Origin: Castellaniella sp047971665
GTDB lineage: Bacteria; Pseudomonadota; Gammaproteobacteria; Burkholderiales; Burkholderiaceae_B
Reading direction: 5' to 3'
Length of the DNA stretch: 64,000 nucleotides
Assembly (NCBI RefSeq): GCF_047971665.1
Contig: NZ_JBKEAA010000018.1
Span: 108,739 to 172,738, forward strand
The notes below the pieces were generated by a model. That model ran no database searches and was not told where the DNA came from. It worked only from the letters and a program-made list of their open reading frames with translations. This document shows, in pieces, positions 24,000 to 35,333 of this stretch. The translations under genes were made by a program, and so were the position numbers. Within the stretch, counting starts at the first letter, position 1. The number at the start of each line of letters is the position of its first letter.

Positions 24000-24968
24000 A
24001 TGAGCAAGAAATTCGCGTCCGTCGCCGACCTGGAGGAAAAGAAAACCACCTTTGCCCGCCTGTCCGAGCATTGCTGGTCCTATACCGCCGAGGGGGATCC
24101 GAACACCGGGGTCATCATCGGCGACGAGGCCGTCCTGATCTGCGATACGCTCGCCACCCCGGTGATGGCGCGGCGGCTGATCGCCGAAATTCGCAAGGTG
24201 ACCGACAAGCCCATCAAGTACGCCGTGCTGTCTCATTACCATGCCGTGCGGGTGCTGGGCGCCGCAGCCTACCGTGACGAGGGGTTGCAGGAAATCATTG
24301 CCAGCCAGGGCACCTACGAGATGATCGTGGAGCGTGGCGCGCAGGACATGCAGTCCGAGTACGAGCGGTTCCCGCGCCTGTTCCAGGCCTTCGAGTCGAT
24401 TCCGGGCCTGACCTGGCCGACGCTGGTCGTGCAGGACAGCATCAGCCTGTGGATGGGGGGCAACCTCGAAGTCCGCATCTTCCATCCCGGCGCGGGTCAC
24501 ACCCGGGGCGATACGGTGGTGTGGGTGCCCTCCGAGAAGGTCCTGTTTTCCGGGGATCTGGTCGAATGTGACGCCGCCTGCTATACCGGCGACGCGCAAC
24601 TGGCCGACTGGCCCGCCACCCTGGATGCGCTCTCGGCCCTGGGCGCCGAAAAGCTGGTGCCTGGCCGCGGGCCGGCGCTGGACACCCCCGACAAGGTCGC
24701 TGCCGGCCTGGCCTATACCCGTGACTTCGTGTCCACGCTGTATTCATCGGCCTGCGAGGCGCACGCCAAAGGGATGGATCTGAAACAGGCCATGGCGCAC
24801 ATCCGCAGCCGCATGGACCCGAAATTCGCCCAGGTCTTCATCTACGAGCACTGCCTGCCGTTCGATGTGGTCAGGGCCATGGACGAGGCCAGCGGCATCC
24901 GTCATCCGCGCATCTGGACCGCCGAACGCGACAAGGAAATGTGGCACGGCCTGCAAGCGCAACAGTGA
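24000..24968 (+). CDS. Metallo-beta-lactamase-fold protein with altered metal motif
   Basis: A 322-residue protein with the MBL fold: GVIIGDEAVLICDT (first strands and D), HPGAGHTRGDTVVW (third histidine region) and LFSGDLVE (bridging aspartate). The canonical HxHxDH motif instead reads H79-Y-H81-A-V-R84, so the aspartate and last histidine of the second metal site are missing. That leaves one plausible metal site, or a changed function. It starts 21 bases after livF with GAGGAA 8 bases before the ATG and is followed by the aromatic hydroxylase, so it belongs to the same operon. Thioester or lactone hydrolysis is possible, but I cannot assign a reaction. Confidence 0.85.
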   Translation: MSKKFASVADLEEKKTTFARLSEHCWSYTAEGDPNTGVIIGDEAVLICDTLATPVMARRLIAEIRKVTDKPIKYAVLSHYHAVRVLGAAAYRDEGLQEIIASQGTYEMIVERGAQDMQSEYERFPRLFQAFESIPGLTWPTLVVQDSISLWMGGNLEVRIFHPGAGHTRGDTVVWVPSEKVLFSGDLVECDAACYTGDAQLADWPATLDALSALGAEKLVPGRGPALDTPDKVAAGLAYTRDFVSTLYSSACEAHAKGMDLKQAMAHIRSRMDPKFAQVFIYEHCLPFDVVRAMDEASGIRHPRIWTAERDKEMWHGLQAQQ

Positions 24969-25025
24969 ACACGCGGTGATTCGTGGCACGAGACCGCGAC
25001 CCGTACCAGTCTGGAGGAGACACAC

Positions 25026-26693
25026 ATGCTCAGCACCTATCAGTACAAGAAGTTCGAATATCATCCGCCCAGCGAGCTGGGGTCGAACACGGCCGTCCGC
25101 CATCCGGTGGTGGTCGTGGGGGCCGGCCCGGCCGGCCTGGCCGTCGCCATCGATCTGGCCCAGCAGAACGTCCCTGTGCTGCTGCTCGACGATGACGACA
25201 CCGTCTCGGTCGGCTCGCGCGGGGTCTGTTACGCCAAGCGGGCCCTGGAAGTGCTCGACCGCCTGGGGGTGGGGGATCCTTGCGTGGAAAAAGGCGTCAG
25301 CTGGAACGTGGGGCGGACTTTCTTTCGCGATGAGGAGGTCTACAGCTTCAACCTGCTGCCCCAGCCCGACCATCACCGGCCGGGCATGATCAACCTGCAG
25401 CAGTACTACCTCGAGGAATATCTGGTCAAACGGGCGCAGGCCCTGCCGTCGCTGGATCTGCGGTTCCGCAACAAGGTCGTGTCCGTGCGCCCGCAGGACG
25501 ATGGCGTGGCATTGCAGGTCGAAACGCCGGATGGCAACTATCCGGTCGAAGCCGACTGGCTGATCGTGGCCGACGGCGCCGGCAGTCCCATCCGCCGGAC
25601 GATGGGGCTGGAGGCCGAGGGCAAGGTGTTCATGGATCGGTTCCTGATCGCCGACGTGGTCATGAAGGCGGATTTTCCCGCCGAGCGCTGGTTCTGGTTC
25701 GATCCGCCCTTTCACCCGGGCCAGTCGGTGCTGTTGCATCATCAGGCCGACAACGTCTGGCGCATTGATTTCCAGCTTGGATGGGATGCCGATCCCGAAG
25801 AGGAAAAACGGCCGGAGCGGGTCATCCCGCGCATCAAGGCCATGCTGGGCGAGGAGCACGAGTTCGAACTCGAATGGGTCAGCGTCTACACCTTCCAGTG
25901 CCGGCGCATGAACAAATTCCGCCATGGCCGGGTGCTGTTCGTCGGTGATTCGGCGCACCAGGTTTCGCCGTTCGGCGCGCGCGGCGCCAATTCCGGCATC
26001 CAGGACACGGACAACCTGGCCTGGAAGCTGCGGCTGGTGATGGAGGGCAAGGCCCCCGACCGGCTGCTGGACACCTATTCCGATGAACGCACCTATGCCG
26101 CCGACGAGAACCTGCTGAACTCCACCCGTTCGACGGATTTCATCACCCCCAAGACCCAGACTTCGCGGGCTTTCCGCAATGCGGTGCTGGGGCTGGCGCG
26201 CCACTATCCGTTTGCCCGCGCGCTGGTCAACTCCGGCCGCCTCTCGGTGCCGGCCGTCCTGACGGATTCGGCCCTGAATACACCCGATGAGGCTGTGTTC
26301 GCCGGAGACATGGTGCCCGGCGCCGCGTGCGACGACAGTCCCATGCGGGCCCAGGTGGACCATTTCTGGCTGCTGGAGCGGCTGGGAGATCGCTTCCAGT
26401 TGCTGGTCTATGTGGACAAGCCGGGCGATGTGGCTCAGGCCGAAGCCTTGCAGACGCTGATGTCCGGCGCGCTGCCTGTGGACGTCATCCTGGTGACGCC
26501 GGCGGGCGGACGCTCGCCACACGGTTTCCGGGTGTTCGAAGACTATACCGGGCGTTTTGCCGAACGCTATGACGCCCGTTCAGGATCGGCCTGGCTGATC
26601 CGCCCCGACCAGCATGTCGCGGCCCGTTGGCGTACTGCGGACGCCAAGCGGATCCGCCAGGCGCTGGCCCGAGCCACCTGCAACCAGGAATGA
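25026..26693 (+). CDS. FAD-dependent aromatic hydroxylase (PheA/MhpA type)
   Basis: A 555-residue class A flavoprotein monooxygenase, which uses NAD(P)H and oxygen to hydroxylate a phenolic ring. The Rossmann motif VVVGAGPAGLAVAIDL sits at residues 29-44, the second FAD/NADPH motif DWLIVADGAGSPIRR in the middle, and the ribityl-contact GD motif FVGDSAHQVSPFGARGANSG at about 305-324. A thioredoxin-like C-terminal domain follows, as in PheA and MhpA. AGGAG precedes the ATG by 7 bases. It is followed by a 74-residue protein. This arrangement recalls the two-part 3-hydroxyphenylacetate 6-hydroxylase MhaA/MhaB of Pseudomonas putida, which makes homogentisate; together with region 1 that is my favoured, unproven role. 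Confidence 0.85.
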   Translation: MLSTYQYKKFEYHPPSELGSNTAVRHPVVVVGAGPAGLAVAIDLAQQNVPVLLLDDDDTVSVGSRGVCYAKRALEVLDRLGVGDPCVEKGVSWNVGRTFFRDEEVYSFNLLPQPDHHRPGMINLQQYYLEEYLVKRAQALPSLDLRFRNKVVSVRPQDDGVALQVETPDGNYPVEADWLIVADGAGSPIRRTMGLEAEGKVFMDRFLIADVVMKADFPAERWFWFDPPFHPGQSVLLHHQADNVWRIDFQLGWDADPEEEKRPERVIPRIKAMLGEEHEFELEWVSVYTFQCRRMNKFRHGRVLFVGDSAHQVSPFGARGANSGIQDTDNLAWKLRLVMEGKAPDRLLDTYSDERTYAADENLLNSTRSTDFITPKTQTSRAFRNAVLGLARHYPFARALVNSGRLSVPAVLTDSALNTPDEAVFAGDMVPGAACDDSPMRAQVDHFWLLERLGDRFQLLVYVDKPGDVAQAEALQTLMSGALPVDVILVTPAGGRSPHGFRVFEDYTGRFAERYDARSGSAWLIRPDQHVAARWRTADAKRIRQALARATCNQE

Positions 26694-26698
26694 ATCTC

Positions 26699-26923
26699 AT
26701 GGGACTGAATCTGAACCTGAATTTCGGCGAAGCCGGTCGCCATTACACGCGCGCCTACACCCCCGGTGATGACTTCTACGAGGCGCTGATCGAGATGCAC
26801 CGGGATCTCAGCGACGAACAGAGCGCGCAGGTCAACGCCCGCCTGATCCTGTTGCTCGCCAATCACATCGGTGATCTGTCCGTGCTGCGCGAAGCCATGA
26901 CCATCGCGCGTCAGGACCTTTGA
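26699..26923 (+). CDS. DUF2783 small protein, possible hydroxylase coupling partner
   Basis: A 74-residue, mostly helical protein. The core from GDDFYEALIEMHRDLSDEQS through NARLILLLANHIGDLSVL is, as far as I recall, the DUF2783 pattern, a family often found beside FAD aromatic hydroxylases. The ATG at 26699 has AGGA 9 bases upstream; an ATG at 26690 that overlaps the hydroxylase stop is also possible. It is the last gene of the rightward operon. By analogy with MhaB it may improve coupling of oxygen and substrate use; that is inference. Confidence 0.75.
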   Translation: MGLNLNLNFGEAGRHYTRAYTPGDDFYEALIEMHRDLSDEQSAQVNARLILLLANHIGDLSVLREAMTIARQDL

Positions 26924-26932
26924 CCGGCGGGG

Positions 26933-27472
26933 TCAAGCGCGCGACGGCAGCATGCGGCGCAGCGTGTTGTCGCGGCTGATGTAATGGTGTTTCAGCGCGG
27001 CCAGGACATGCAGGCCGATCAGTGCGTAGCCGATGTTGGCGATCAACCTGTGCGCGTCCATGACGGACTTGGCCAGCGCCTTGTCCTCGCCGGTCAGCGC
27101 GGGCAGGGCGAAGCCCCAGACCTGTGGAGTGCCTCCCCGGGCGCTGATGGCGAACCAGGCCAGCAGCGGCAGGATGATCAGCAGGGTGTACAGCGCCACG
27201 TGCATGAGGCCGGCCGAGATCCGCTCCCATTTTGCCGGGGGCGGCACGATGTCGGGAATCCGGTTCAGCGGCCGCAAGCACAGGCGGGCCACGGTCAGCG
27301 CCAGGATCGTCAGGCCGCATGAGGCATGCAGCATCCGCGTCAGGGCGCGTTCGGGGCTGTCCTTGGGGAACAGGTCCTTGAATTCCATGGCGGCATAGAC
27401 CACCACGATCAACAGCAGGGTGATCCAGTGCAGTGCGATGGCGGGACGGCTGTAACGGGCGGACATGGGCAT
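26933..27472 (-). CDS. Cytochrome b561 family protein
   Basis: A 179-residue di-heme b-type cytochrome of the inner membrane, which passes electrons from ubiquinol or to superoxide-linked acceptors. Four membrane helices are seen, with the heme-ligand histidines in IALHWITLLL (helix 1), LHASCGLTILAL (helix 2), GLMHVALYTLLI (helix 3) and GLHVLAALKHH (helix 4). It converges on the hydroxylase operon with 9 bases between the stops. Its ATG lies 38 bases after the PAP2 gene ends. No strong ribosome site is visible; an ATG two codons later is an alternative. Confidence 0.9.
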   Translation of the reverse strand: MPMSARYSRPAIALHWITLLLIVVVYAAMEFKDLFPKDSPERALTRMLHASCGLTILALTVARLCLRPLNRIPDIVPPPAKWERISAGLMHVALYTLLIILPLLAWFAISARGGTPQVWGFALPALTGEDKALAKSVMDAHRLIANIGYALIGLHVLAALKHHYISRDNTLRRMLPSRA

Positions 27473-27510
27473 AAAGCAGATCGGAGAAAAGAGGGGATGA
27501 TGGAGGGGGC

Positions 27511-28104
27511 TCAGGCGCGGACCCAGCCCAGCCGGATCGGCCAGGCAAAGACGAGGCGGTAGACAGGTTCGATCAGGCGTCTGAGGGCCGGAATCAGGCT
27601 GCCGCGCAGCGGCAGGCCGAAGCCGGCGGCGACCAGGCCGGTCAGCAGGGCGCCGGCCATGTCCAGCGGAAAATGCACGCCCATGTAGATGCGCGCCCAG
27701 GCGACCGGCAGCGCGATCAGCGCCAGGATCCAGGCCGCCTTGCGCCTGACGGGGTGCAAGGCCAGCCCGGCGCAGATCGACCAGGCGAAGCTCAGGTGGT
27801 TGCTGGGGAATGAAGCGGTCGGCTTGTGGGGCATGTACAGATGGCCCAGGCCGATGACGAAGGGACGCGGGTGGAACCAGACCTTGGAAATCGCCCAGGA
27901 CAGCAGCATGGCGATGGCCGCGCTCAGGGCGGCTTGCAGCAGGGCCTCTCGCCCGGGGGAATCCGACCGCAGCCAGCTCAGCGCCAGGTACAGGGGAAAC
28001 AGGTAGATCAGCCCATTGGCCAGGAACCGGCCCAGCAGCAGGGCGGTGTCCGAGGGGTTGCTGGCGTTGATCCACAGGAACAAGGCGTTGTTCAAGGTTT
28101 CCAT
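27511..28104 (-). CDS. PAP2-family lipid phosphatase (undecaprenyl-diphosphatase-like)
   Basis: A 197-residue membrane phosphatase of the PAP2 superfamily. All three catalytic motifs are visible: KVWFHPRPF (KxxxxxxRP), the PSNH motif in SFPSNHLSF and RIYMGVHFPLDMAGA (SR-type, here AR...GVHxPxD). Such proteins recycle undecaprenyl pyrophosphate or related lipid phosphates at the outer face of the inner membrane. About five membrane helices flank these motifs. The ATG at 28104 avoids an upstream extension that lacks a ribosome site. It lies 38 bases upstream of the cytochrome gene. Confidence 0.88.
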   Translation of the reverse strand: METLNNALFLWINASNPSDTALLLGRFLANGLIYLFPLYLALSWLRSDSPGREALLQAALSAAIAMLLSWAISKVWFHPRPFVIGLGHLYMPHKPTASFPSNHLSFAWSICAGLALHPVRRKAAWILALIALPVAWARIYMGVHFPLDMAGALLTGLVAAGFGLPLRGSLIPALRRLIEPVYRLVFAWPIRLGWVRA

Positions 28105-28337
28105 GCGATGGGATGAGAGGCGTGCCGGGGAGGGCAGCATAGCATCCGGGCGACCCGGAGATCGTATCCGGATGAAAAAACCGCGCCACCTTTGATCTGT
28201 CTCTATCGCCCGTGGTCATGCCGGGTTCCCGACCGCCACGCCTGCGCCGCTTCGATCGGACGGCGCGGGCGTGGCGACCGCTGTGGGCGGCGAGGCGTGG
28301 AGGCCGCCCCGTGTGGGACGGCCCCGTGCGGGGGGGC

Positions 28338-29738
28338 TCAGTGCGGGGCGGCCGAGCCGTGCCCGGTCCCATGGCCGATGGCATGGCCGGTGCCGGCCGC
28401 GAACACGGACTGCTGGTCGGAGTTCCCGGCGGTCAGGTGATTGAACATCAGGTTCAGGGTGATGGCCATGAGGGCCGTCGAACTGATGCCGGAGTGGAAG
28501 ATCGTTGCGACCCAGGCGGGGAAGTGCGCGTAGAACGAGGGGGCCGCGATGGGGATCATGCCGAATCCGATGGAGGTGGCCACGATGACCAGGTTCATGT
28601 TGTTTTCGTAACTGACCCGGGCCAGGGTGCGGATGCCGCTGGCGGCCACGGTGCCGAACAGCACCAGGCCGGCGCCGCCCAGCACGGCCGTGGGGACGGC
28701 GGCGATGAAGCGGCCGATGACCGGCAGCAGTCCCAGGGTCAGCAGGATGAGGCCACTGGAGGCCACGACATAGCGGCTTTTCACCCCGGTCACGGCGACA
28801 AGCCCCACGTTCTGGGCGAAGGCGCTTTGCGTGAAGGAGCCGAAGACAGGCGCCACCGCGCTGGAGATCATGTCGGCGCGTAGCCCGTCGCCCAGGCGGC
28901 GCGAGTCGATCCGGGTATCGATGATGTCGCCGACCGCCAGGATATCGGCCGAGGTTTCCACCAGCACCACCAGGATGACGATGAACATGGAGATGATCGC
29001 GGCGGGGGGGAATTCGGGCCAGCCGAAATGGAACAGGGTCGGCAGGGCAAAGGCGGGACCGTGGGTCGCCTGAGAAAAATCGGTCATGCCCACGGCCCAG
29101 GCGATGAGTGTGCCCAACACCATCGCCAGCAGGATCGACAGGCGCGAGATCGTCGCGTTGCCGAGCTTGCTGAGCAACAGCACGATGAGCAGCGTGACGG
29201 CGGCCAGGCCGATATTGGCCATGCTGCCGAAACCGGCGGCCTTGGGGTTGCCGCCCATGGACCAATGGGCCGCCACGGGCATCAGCGACAGGCCGATGGT
29301 GGTGATCACCGATCCCGTCACCAGGGGCGGGAAAAAGTGGATGACCCGGGAAAAGACCGGCGTGATCAGCAGGCCGATCAGGGCTGCCGCCATGACGGCG
29401 CCGAAAACGGCGGGCAGGCTGCCGCCGGAGGTCAGGATGGCGACGATGGTCGCGACGCTGGCGAAAGAGACACCCTGGACCAGGGGGAGTTGACAGCCGA
29501 AGAACGGAATGCCCAGGGTCTGCAACAGGGTGGCCAGGCCTCCCATGAACAGACAGGAGGCGATCAGCACGCCGATCTCCGCGCCGCCCAGACCGGCGGC
29601 CTGGCCGACGATCAGCGGGACGGCGATGATGCCGCCATACATGGTAAGGACATGCTGGAATCCGTACATCAGGTTGGCCGTCAGGCCCAGGGCTTCGTCT
29701 TCGGGGCGCGGCGCTGCGGTGCGGGCGGATGTGTTCAA
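28338..29738 (-). CDS. NCS2 family purine/xanthine permease
   Basis: A 466-residue nucleobase:cation symporter with about 12 to 14 membrane helices. The NCS2 features are GFQHVLTMYGGIIAVPLIVG near the start, the QLPLVQG stretch with its substrate-region glutamine, and the FTQSAFAQNVGLVAVTGVKSRYV segment of helix 10. The C-terminus is rich in histidine and glycine. I prefer a TTG start at 29738 because AAGGAG lies 6 bases upstream of it; an ATG at 29759 is in frame but has no ribosome site. Xanthine or uric acid is the likely cargo. No purine catabolic gene is nearby. Confidence 0.87.
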   Translation of the reverse strand: MNTSARTAAPRPEDEALGLTANLMYGFQHVLTMYGGIIAVPLIVGQAAGLGGAEIGVLIASCLFMGGLATLLQTLGIPFFGCQLPLVQGVSFASVATIVAILTSGGSLPAVFGAVMAAALIGLLITPVFSRVIHFFPPLVTGSVITTIGLSLMPVAAHWSMGGNPKAAGFGSMANIGLAAVTLLIVLLLSKLGNATISRLSILLAMVLGTLIAWAVGMTDFSQATHGPAFALPTLFHFGWPEFPPAAIISMFIVILVVLVETSADILAVGDIIDTRIDSRRLGDGLRADMISSAVAPVFGSFTQSAFAQNVGLVAVTGVKSRYVVASSGLILLTLGLLPVIGRFIAAVPTAVLGGAGLVLFGTVAASGIRTLARVSYENNMNLVIVATSIGFGMIPIAAPSFYAHFPAWVATIFHSGISSTALMAITLNLMFNHLTAGNSDQQSVFAAGTGHAIGHGTGHGSAAPH

Positions 29739-30047
29739 GAGAGTCTCCTTCCTCGTCATTTGTCATGGGTCGGGAGCCCGGCAGGTCGGGAAAGCGGGCA
29801 GATCCGGCGGGATGGCCCGCGGTCGAGGCCGAGGGGGCATGAGGATGATGACTTCATTGTGAGCCTGCGCCATGGATTCAGGACCATGGGCTTTTCATAG
29901 TGCCGATCTCGATGTGTTTATGATGAATTCTGTCCATTGGTGTTTTCTCTGATTCGGACGCCATGATGCGGGATGACGACAGCCGCTGGCTGTCCGGGCG
30001 GCGATTTCATTTAAAATTAAAACTTTTGCGAAACCGACGGAATCGGG

Positions 30048-31559
30048 ATGGATGAAGTGCGGTCAGCGCCAATCGGCGACCCGTCTCCGAAGGCCGGGAT
30101 GGATGCTGTGGAGATGGACATCGAGGAGGCGGGCGTTGCGGATTTTTTCGAGGCCACGCCCATGGCCTTGTGGCTCGAAGACTACAGCGCCCTGCATACG
30201 CAGTTTGCACGCTGGCGGGCCGCCGGTGTCGTGAATCTGCGGTCCTGGCTGCTCCAGGATCGCGACCGGCTGAGACACTGCGCGAGCCTGATCCGCATCC
30301 GGCGCGTCAACCGTCAGACGCTCACGCTGTTCGGCGCCCGCTCCCAGCAGGAACTGATGGGCCGGCTGGATGACGTGCTGCGTGACGACACATTCGAGGG
30401 GCTGGCCGGAGAGCTCGACCAGCTCTGGCTCGGTCACCGGGGATTCGAGAGCCAGACAGTGAATTATTCCCTGGCCGGGCGGCGCATGGACCTGTCCCTC
30501 AAGGGCGTGGTGCTCGCCGACGACCAGCATCCCTGGGATCGGGTGCTGGTGGCCATGGAGGACGTGACGCCGTTCCAGGAGGCCCGGCGCCAGGCCCAGG
30601 CCAGCGAGCGTGATGCGCGCGAATTTTTCCAGCAGGCGCCGGTTTCGCTCTGGGTCGAGGATTTCAGCGCCATCAAGCGCCTGTTCGATGAACTGCGTGA
30701 GCGGGGTATCAGCGACTTGCGCACATTCCTGGATGTGCATCCCGATTTCATCGACCGCTGCCTTCATGAAATCCGGGTCATCGATGTCAATGATTACACC
30801 CTGGAACTGTTCAAGGCGGAATCCCAGAGTCAGTTGATCTCGCGGATGGGCGATGTCTTTGGCGAGGAGTCGCGCGCCACTTTCGCCGAGCAGATGATCG
30901 ATCTGTGGCATGGCCGGCTCTCCCACAAAAAAGAAGTCCGGAACCGCACGCTGGCGGGCGATGATCTGCACATTCATCTGCAACTCTCGGTGTTCCAGGG
31001 GCACGAAGAGCACTGGGGGCTGGTGCTGGTTTCCCTGACCGACATCACCGCGCGCAAGAGGGCCGAGGCCTATCTGGAGTACCTGGGCAAGCACGATGTG
31101 TTGACCCAGTTGAAGAACCGGACCTATTTTGTCGAGGAACTGGATCGTCTGCAGCGCAAGCGGATACCGCTGGTGTCCTTTGTCACCCTGGACCTGAACA
31201 ACCTGAAGCAGGCCAATGACGAAGGCGGTCATGCAGTGGGCGATGACCTGTTGCGCCGCATGGGCGAGGTGCTGAACAAGGCGATCGACAGTCCCTGCCA
31301 GGCGGCCCGGATCGGCGGAGACGAGTTCGTGATCGTCCTGCCCGGCTACGACGGGGTCGCGGCGCGCAAGGTCCGCGCCAACATCCATACCCTGATCAAA
31401 CTGAACAACCAGTATTACGGCGGCATCCCGCTGAGCGTTTCGGCAGGCCAGGCCACCTGCCGCGATCCCGCCGCGCTGGAATCGGCGCTGCGGAAGGCCG
31501 ACAAGGCGCTGTACGAAGACAAGCGCCGTTATTACACCACCCACGACCGGCGTCACTGA
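30048..31559 (+). CDS. Diguanylate cyclase with two tandem PAS-like sensor domains
   Basis: A 503-residue protein that should make cyclic di-GMP. Residues 33-175 and 205-345 form two homologous sensory modules: each begins FF(E/Q)xxPxxLW(L/V)ED(Y/F)SA, and each ends with a VxMEDVT or VSLTDIT motif before a linker. The GGDEF domain fills residues 350-500 with an intact active-site GGDEF at 423-427. The RxxD inhibitory site is not in its usual place, so product inhibition may be weak. There is no membrane segment, so the signal is cytoplasmic. It is divergent from the purine permease; the 309 bases between them show nothing I can name. Confidence 0.88.
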   Translation: MDEVRSAPIGDPSPKAGMDAVEMDIEEAGVADFFEATPMALWLEDYSALHTQFARWRAAGVVNLRSWLLQDRDRLRHCASLIRIRRVNRQTLTLFGARSQQELMGRLDDVLRDDTFEGLAGELDQLWLGHRGFESQTVNYSLAGRRMDLSLKGVVLADDQHPWDRVLVAMEDVTPFQEARRQAQASERDAREFFQQAPVSLWVEDFSAIKRLFDELRERGISDLRTFLDVHPDFIDRCLHEIRVIDVNDYTLELFKAESQSQLISRMGDVFGEESRATFAEQMIDLWHGRLSHKKEVRNRTLAGDDLHIHLQLSVFQGHEEHWGLVLVSLTDITARKRAEAYLEYLGKHDVLTQLKNRTYFVEELDRLQRKRIPLVSFVTLDLNNLKQANDEGGHAVGDDLLRRMGEVLNKAIDSPCQAARIGGDEFVIVLPGYDGVAARKVRANIHTLIKLNNQYYGGIPLSVSAGQATCRDPAALESALRKADKALYEDKRRYYTTHDRRH

Positions 31560-31663
31560 GGCAGGGCCGCCGCCGGGGCGGGCGAGCCTGCGCGCCTCTG
31601 GATCAGCCTGTGTCCGGATCAGTCCGTACCCGGGTCAGGATCAGGCCCAGGCCACGCTCCGGG

Positions 31664-32281
31664 TCAGGCCGCGTGCGACAGCGGGCTGACCGTCACCAGA
31701 CCGGGCTGGTTCGCGGCCTCGAGGATGCGGCGCACGCGATCCTGCCAGAGATGCGCGAAATCCTGCTTTTCGGTGGCGCTGGCCTGGCCGGCCAGGATTT
31801 TTTGCAGCAGCGGCATGGCGGCGGGCGAGCCCGGCACGCGCTGGGCGCTGTAAGAGACAGCGACGCGGTCGCCGGTATCGCGACGGGTGAAGACGATCTC
31901 TCCCGGGATATCGCCCTGGAAATGCATCAGGTTGCGCCGGTCGTGCTGGCCGGCCAGGCCCTTGAAGCCAGTATCGGTCGTCGCGCCGGTGAGCAGACCG
32001 ACCACGTTGGCAATCACGCCGGTGACGCCGTTGGTGGCCTCGTCGGCGAAAGTGACGTCGATGTCGCCGCGTTGTGGGGGGCGATCGGGATACAGGGCCT
32101 TCAATGCATGCACCGTCATCAGCCAGGCGCCGGCCACGGTGGGGCATGAGTGGCCTGCCAGCCGGACGGCGTCCTCGTAGCTGTACTCGATCAGGCCGTT
32201 GTCGGATGCCCCCAGCAGTTCGGCCAGGGGATCGTGCAATGCGATGCGGGGGGCCAGGGCGAAGAATGCGGGAAATGCCAT
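31664..32281 (-). CDS. FmdE-like conserved protein
   Basis: A 205-residue soluble protein. The AGHSCPTVAGAWLM segment near residue 42 resembles the GHxCPG metal-ligand motif of the FmdE domain, and TGATTDTGFKGLAG at about 97-110 fits the later part of that fold. FmdE domains occur near molybdenum or formate enzymes, and a formate dehydrogenase cluster lies 11 kb away, but the gene is not linked to it. It is divergent from acnA with a 244-base gap. I do not recognise a specific function. Confidence 0.5.
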   Translation of the reverse strand: MAFPAFFALAPRIALHDPLAELLGASDNGLIEYSYEDAVRLAGHSCPTVAGAWLMTVHALKALYPDRPPQRGDIDVTFADEATNGVTGVIANVVGLLTGATTDTGFKGLAGQHDRRNLMHFQGDIPGEIVFTRRDTGDRVAVSYSAQRVPGSPAAMPLLQKILAGQASATEKQDFAHLWQDRVRRILEAANQPGLVTVSPLSHAA

Positions 32282-32525
32282 GGAATGTGCTCCGGGTAAA
32301 TAGGAATCAACCTCAAAGTGTAGGCGGAATGCACCTCGAAACGGCGCTTAACCCTGGCCTGAGTCCGGTCGTTGATCCCTGCAGCCGCCGTTCCGGGCAT
32401 CAAGGCCCTGGGGCGCATGGGGTGGCGGATGGCCGCAGGCGCAAGCCGGTGTAAGATGAACCGGACCCGTGAGCCGGCTGGATATGCTCCGGTGGCCCGG
32501 GCTTGAATTGACAGGAGAACACGGC

Positions 32526-35201
<2,676 letters not shown>

Positions 35202-35210
35202 GGGCGGTTC

Positions 35211-35243
35211 GCGCGGATCGGTCCGGATTCGAGAGATCCGCGC
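35211..35243 (+). terminator. Hairpin after acnA
   Basis: Perfect 9-base arms GCGCGGATC and GATCCGCGC with a 15-base loop begin 10 bases after the acnA stop. No T-run follows, so it is either a weak terminator or a 3' end stabiliser. Confidence 0.5.
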
Positions 35244-35333
35244 GCCGTCCGGCGCATCCGGCCGCGCCGCCGCCTTGTCTACAATGCGGGTCTTTGGCCC
35301 GCATGTCTGCGGCGGGCGCTCTCCGGTCAACAC

